Assembly: GCA_004352715.1 (NCBI GenBank)
Contig: SCFE01000077.1
Span: 118,694 to 155,859, forward strand
Origin: Hofstenia miamia
Lineage: Eukaryota; Xenacoelomorpha; Acoela
DNA length: 37,166 nucleotides
Direction: 5' to 3'
The notes beneath the pieces are model-generated. The model searched no databases. It saw only the letters and a list, made by a program, of their open reading frames with translations, and was not told where the DNA came from. Made by a program: the position numbers and the translations under genes. Shown here in pieces: positions 31,644-37,166 of this stretch (its first letter is position 1; each line of letters starts with the position of its first letter).

Positions 31644-34600
31644 TTTATAGAACTATAAGCCAATACAACGCAATCAGAACTACTACAAATGACAGATGAA
31701 GCATAGGTGGTTGTATGTACAAAACAGAAAGCCAGGTTTTTCAGGTAACAATGGGAAAAGTTTTCAACAATAATCAACAGTTACGTCCACTCAGAATGAA
31801 AACACTCAAATGCTAAATCAAGGAATGAAAACAGAAAGAATGATAAATGCAAAGCTTTTTTTCAGCAGTTCACACACAAAAAATATCCTTTTTTCAGTCG
31901 AAAAATGTTCAATGTGGAGACAAACTGGAACAGTCAAAACATCATTGCTTATACTATTAATATTAATAGTTCACTAAAATGAGTAAATCTTCATCGGGAT
32001 TTTGTAATGGTTTGGGTGAGGCTTTCACCATTTGGTAAAATCGAGCTTTTTTTGTTGATCAAGGGGTGAAAATTTAGAAAGACATTTATATAAATAACAT
32101 CATTTAGCTTCATCTGTTTCAACTGTCTAATGTTTTATTTATTGGTCACATTTAGTGCTTTCAGGATTATTCTGCACACACTAATAACCATGAAGTCACT
32201 CAAGAATGGTGACCTGCACTAAATATATGTCTCTGTTTTTTTTCTATCTAAATTTTTTATGTGAGAATTCATGACTTACCTTATATATACACATATATAT
32301 ATATATATCCGATGTTAATTTGGTTTGTGAAGTATATATCTTGCCCTAACTAATATGTATCTATTTAGCCTTAATTCTAAGCTTCATATCCAGAAATTTT
32401 GCTTTCATTCTGATTTATTGAAATTTACTTGTGTATGCATTATTTACAATATCTAGATCCAAAAAATATAGGATTACTACGAAAACTGCTTTCTTCATAC
32501 TAATGGTTGATGACTGACACTAAATATTACTTAGTGTCATTTTTTAAGGAAGCAGGTATTTTTAGAATTATATAATTATATTACCCTCCTACAAAAATAT
32601 ATATTTCAATCCAATTTTCTAAAATATTGTAGAGGAATTGATGGCATGACCATATTTAATAATGGATTTCTAATTAGCATTCCAGCATTTTAGAAATTCA
32701 AACGTTTAGTTGATTAGCACAGATTCACGTCAAAAACAATGTCAAACAAAGTCATTGAACTTTGCTTGTTATTTAACTTCATTCCAATAATATAATAATT
32801 TCTAAAATATCTTTTATCATTATTTATGTCGGTAATGGTTATTTCTATTTTGCATTTACTATTATAATATGACAAATTCTTATGATGTTACTTAACATGA
32901 TGTTTAACACATTCTTGTTAACCTTTCTTAATGAATATAATTACAATGACCTTTATTTTAATTACATCTTTATAAGTACACAATCATCATCTAAACTTCG
33001 CAATAAACAAAATTCAAAATGAATTTATTGCCTACCCTGTGGATTTGAAAATTACAAAGAATTGAAGAAATCAAGAAAAAAAATTCTAATTACTTTAGTA
33101 GATGATCCTTATTTGATTTCCTTGATAATTCTATTAGAGTTTAAGTGCTAAGCATAATGGGACTTGACTATAATTAGAAGGCCTAATCAATTTAAATGCG
33201 TTATGAAGAGAACCAGGAATATTGATATTTAAATTTATTAGACAATTATTCAACAATGAACTTAATTTACTTAATTGTCTGAGCAAATAACGTTGCAGAA
33301 AATTTGTCCAATGTCTAGTTTCACAAAAAATAGAAACGTTGTAAAAGATTAAAAATCATTTAAATTCTAAAAAATAGTATATTCATGGTCTAGTTTCGAA
33401 TTTCAAAATAATGACTACTTTTGAAAATGCAACAAGCTTCAAGTACAGATGCTGATGTTCTTAGTATGAATTGGCTCTGGATGTTGAAAACATTAAATCA
33501 ATTTCTTTCATATTAGAATATTTTTTGTTTATTGAAAAATAATTGAGAATGTTAGAGTATAAAATGACATAATCACTCATGAAGTCCCCAACCCAATTTA
33601 ATTAAATTTTCAATCGACTTTCAATGAGTCACCATATTTAGTATCAAATAATTAATGATAGAATCTTCCTATACACTGTTTAATAAATTTCTGTGGCATA
33701 AACAATTTTAATTGAACGGAATTTCTCTTTGATATTTGATTGAAGGTAGAAATTTCATTAAAAAAGAAACGTGCTGAGTAAAATCAAAAGAATAATCAAT
33801 CATTTCTGCTTTTCTAAAAGTTTAATAGGTCGTCCTTTAATCAATTTTAATGAAAGACATCCATACAATTTTAATGACCTCCATTATTTTAATCCATTAC
33901 TTCAAGATTTATCTGACGTGTGGTACAAATACCTATTTATATTCTCAAAATTATACTAAATAGGTTGTTAGGTATATAATTAAAAGCAGTATTAAAAAAT
34001 TATTTATTAATAGTGTTTGTATGGCTGTTATCTTTGTGGATTAGGACCATCTGCTGCTTACTGATGCACTTTATGGATATTTGCTAACAAAATTCTCGAA
34101 GTTCTAGAACACCCTGTGACCTATTAATGAATTGGTTGTGTGTATCCTCATTGAGGAAAGCAGTGACGTAGGGAAATAATAGGAATTTGCTATAAATAAC
34201 TGAAGACAGCTGAATAAAAATAAATATATTTGAACCCTAGCATGACTTTGAGTTTAATGTGCTAATATTGGAATCATGCAAATAAAACAAAATTTTTCTA
34301 TTAAATCTATTGTTAGTAAAGTAAAGTGTTTTTGGTCGTTGCACGTCAAAGTTAATGCTAACAATCAGGTTTAATTTGCCTCCCAGAATTTCATCAATAA
34401 TGGACAGCATTCAGCTTCACATTGTCGGATCGATTTATCAGTTTGCTCTAAAGGACAATTGTTTGCAACAAAATATGCCTCCACATATTTAATGTGAAGT
34501 AATGATCCCACTGTACTTCAATATATTAAAAACAAAAATAGTTGTTCTCAAGCCATACATATAATTAGTATTGAAAGTAGAATGCTGAGTGATATTTCAA

Positions 34601-35405
34601 TAATTTGTTTCTAACATCAGAGATGAAACTGAGGTGGATTCCTGCAAAATATCCAGACCCCGTCCTACAGGTAATCTATACAACTGTGCGTAATTTATTG
34701 TCCTATATTTTTAACCACATAACGCTATGCCACATCTGCCAAATATTTTGATTCATTTACTGCTTAGAAAATACAGAATTATTTCTCAAACGCCATCTAC
34801 CAATGAAAATCTAATAAACATCATGCTAATGCTTAGAAAGGCATTATACTAAAATGAAATGTAATATCAGCCTAACAAGCTTTTCTTAATGCCATTATTG
34901 TATACACTTACACTGCATCCATTGTAATGATATAGCCTATTGACGATAAATCAAATTCATTTCAAGAGTTTTTATTTGCACCAATGAACACAGTCAAAAT
35001 TTAGCAACAACTAAAAACAAATAATAACTTATTTTTCAAGAGTGAGACTAAATTTCAGTATACGTGCAAATGTTATCAAGCAGACGAAGTTAAGATATAA
35101 TCAGAATCTCTAAAATTTCCTCATTCAGTTTTTCTCAAGACAAAAGTGTTTTCTCGGACTCTTGCCCTTTATCCTCCCCATTTCACCCCATCGATTGACC
35201 CACTCCAAATTAAGAGTATAAGTCCTTGTATGTTTCTCCTACAAGCTAAAGACATTTCATTATTACTGATTATCACAAAATGTGCCTAAAGTCTAATGAA
35301 CAGTATGAATTTCCAGCAAACATTTGCAACAAATTTTATTACACAATTGTGAAATAGAATTATTGAATATCTTAAGAATTACATTGGGATGTTTTGAAGT
35401 CCTAC
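31644..35405. other. Receptor intron, AT-rich remainder
   Basis: No gene was recognised over 3.8 kb. An (AT)n tract lies at 32284-32308. The sequence is low in GC throughout and has no clear element ends. Confidence 0.45.
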
Positions 35406-35614
35406 CTGTGGAGATGTCAACACAAATACGACGATATAGCATGCTAAGACCAGAAATTGAATTGTCTCATAGGCGTCAATCATTACCAATGGGAAGCAAA
35501 TTGCAAGGAATCTATCGAAAGATAGACAAACCAGTAGAAACGGCACAATAGTAAACACCACGAGCTTCAGCCACATAAACAATTTGCAAGCAAAGTCTCC
35601 ATAGTACCATGTTA
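35406..35614 (-). CDS. Peptide-receptor GPCR exon: end of extracellular loop 1, TM3, loop 2, TM4
   Basis: This 209-base exon follows a TTTGCTTTAG acceptor (35615-35624) and ends before a GTAGG donor (35401-35405), leaving phase 0 at its 3' end. Two bases complete a split codon, then 69 residues follow: TWYYGDFACKLFMWL with the loop 1 Trp and the TM3 Cys, LKLVVFTIVPFLLVCLSFDR through TM3, FLAICFPL as the intracellular motif, and ACYIVVFVLTSPQ at the end of TM4. DRF replaces the usual DRY, a tolerated change. W-x-x-GD-x-x-CK and the SPQ end of TM4 are characteristic of AKH/corazonin/GnRH and vasopressin-type receptors. The frame has no stop and joins in phase with the exon at 29255-29453. The exon for TM1-TM2 should lie right of the window. 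Confidence 0.8.
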
Positions 35615-36509
35615 CTAAAGCAAATTATTTAGTTTATATAACACCATTTATTATGATATAATAAAATAAAGTAAATTGAGCCATTAATTTTTTTTAAAGA
35701 ATTTTGGTTATTATCTATGATGTATTTATATAACAACTAAATCAAATTTCTACCAAATAGAATCTGTCCAAGCTTTAGACTTAAATTGGAAGATTTTCTT
35801 GCTAGCAAATTCAAGACAATGGGGATTACCTCAGCTTAAGATCTATGCATGCATAAGATTCTCATTATATTTGTTATCATTTCTTCATGTATTGTTGCCA
35901 AATATTAATGGACACATCAAATTTGTTCTACATTTTCATAAACTTTGAATGTGGTGATTATCCGACTATCGATGTCTGGTAAAAAAAATCCAAAAAAACA
36001 GCATTGAAGCAACAAAATTATATTTTTACAAATGTAAAAGCATTAAAACTCCCATTTTGTAATATATTTTGAAAGTATATTATTGAAATAATTAAATCAA
36101 AAGTTATATTTACCAAAATTATATCTTGGAAATTTACTTAGCATTATTATTCGGTGAAATTTTACAAATTTAGTATATAACTAACATAGTCTTGAATTCA
36201 ACAAATTCATGTTGTTGCGGATAAAGTGGTTGTTGATTTCTCTCTTTGCTTGTTTAACGAATCTGACATTATGAAACGACTATTTAAATCACATTTTTGT
36301 TACAGACTTATAAGGAGTTGTGTTAAGAATTCAGCAACACATTATCTAATGTATCTGTTATTTCTACTACACGAATATCCAGTAGGTAATTTGTATTGGT
36401 ACTATAATTTTATGTGTTTAATTACTTTATCCTACTACGACCGCTTATTTAAATCAATTCATGAATCATCTATGAACTACTCCTTTCCTTTAAGGAACAC
36501 ATATGTATG
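35615..36509. other. AT-rich, presumably receptor intron
   Basis: I looked for a TM1-TM2 exon on the minus strand (LA-x-AD signature) and found none. A 125-codon plus-strand frame at 36226-36603 overlaps the antisense LINE relic and has no recognisable motif. Confidence 0.35.
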
Positions 36510-36836
36510 TCATTTTTTACTTACATTGTTTAAGGGTCTAATGTCAATTGGAAGATTATTAAATATATCGGTAGTTACAGAAAAAAACTTGTACTTTTCG
36601 TAACTATTGTTAGGAACTCTGATGCATATATTTTCTTGAAAAGAATTAATTTTTCTTGAAAAAACTCTTAAGAAATAAAGTATAGCAAGATATTTTACAT
36701 ATTTAAATGGTCGCAATATTTTTAAATCTAAAAAGTAAGGAGTAACATGGGAGTATCTGGTAATATCCGCAATAATATTAATATTCCAATTAGCTATGTT
36801 GGTGAGACGATTCCAAACATGCATGCTCATCAGCAC
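36510..36836 (-). pseudogene. LINE-type reverse transcriptase 3' relic
   Basis: The minus-strand frame of 108 codons reads HVTPYFLDLKILRPFKYVKY, then LRVFSRKINSFQENICIRVP, then FFSVTTDIFNNLPIDIRPLN and VSKK. Many CR1/jockey/RTE-like ORF2 proteins end with P-x-x-x-x-L-x-x-L-P-x-x-x-R, a Y-x-x-L region, R-x-P, and then SFSV-x-x-x-x-x-WN-x-LP-x-x-IR-x-x-x-S. The order and spacing fit, with degenerate residues (IFNNLP for LWNSLP). No RT catalytic box is present. It is probably a 5'-truncated, decayed insertion. Confidence 0.45.
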
Positions 36837-37166
36837 ATATAATTAAACCATGACTTCGAATTCCATACATATATTTCACTTACTAAATTCTTGAGATTCA
36901 GCGAACTCTTAATATCTACACCTAAGTATTTGGCCGTAATTGATTCATACTACCAAAGTTACGACGACAACGACGACTACTGCTACTACACCGAATATGA
37001 TTTATTAAATAAGTCATGCTATGAACTAAAACTAACAAAAATTAAAAAATATATACTACTAACAGTACTGCTATTATTTTTAAATCCGTTAACCATCAAT
37101 AAAATTTCATGAAAATCCATCTTCAAAATATTGTTAAACAATTAATTTATAATTTTGAATTATTTT
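36837..37166. other. AT-rich right edge with a short imperfect triplet run
   Basis: At 36961-36992 there is an ACG/ACT/TAC-type imperfect trinucleotide run. The 73-codon plus-strand frame over it is low-complexity and not considered a gene. Confidence 0.4.

Overview
The window reads as non-coding DNA from an invertebrate animal nuclear genome. It is AT-rich, genes are sparse, (AT)n and (TTA)n microsatellites are frequent, four N-gaps are present (several flanked by AT arrays), and decayed transposable elements lie on both strands. No bacterial operon, CRISPR array, rRNA or tRNA gene was seen. The phylum cannot be fixed from sequence alone; a mollusc or an arthropod (including chelicerates) would fit the repeat types.

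The only convincing host gene is a rhodopsin-class G-protein-coupled receptor on the minus strand. Two exons are visible: 35406-35614 (end of extracellular loop 1, TM3, DRY-like motif, TM4) and 29255-29453 (extracellular loop 2, TM5). Splice sites and phases match across an intron of about 5.95 kb. The pairing of an SPQ end to TM4 with a QCVTF loop suggests the AKH/corazonin/GnRH and vasopressin peptide-receptor group. The TM1-TM2 exon and the TM6-TM7 exon were not found. A possible C-terminal tail exon lies at 9848-9983 (weak).

The rest is mostly a graveyard of mobile elements. 1-290: 3' end of a non-LTR-type retroelement ORF, with two more broken copies at 30.2-30.8 kb inside the receptor intron. 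2.05-5.0 kb: head-to-tail Penelope-like retroelement (PLE) copies on the minus strand with a hammerhead-ribozyme-like motif at a copy junction, interrupted by foreign DNA that may include a piggyBac fragment. 5.0-5.6 kb: Ty3/Gypsy pol relic on the plus strand. 6.3-6.6 kb: unrecognised frameshifted ORF. 13976-14326: hAT-type MITE with a perfect 8-bp target duplication. 14.8-15.6 kb: G-rich arrays. 16543-16751: Tc1/mariner-type MITE. 18947-19912: broken mariner-family transposase with DD41D spacing. 31.1-31.6 kb: a second ribozyme-like motif and a PLE linker fragment. 36.5-36.8 kb: LINE 3' relic.

The elements do not form a working pathway. I see no new defence or metabolic system. The signals most worth following are the PLE tandem with ribozyme-like motifs, the two target-duplication-bounded MITEs, the receptor exons, and two unidentified protein-like relics (6331-6614 and 12074-12472).
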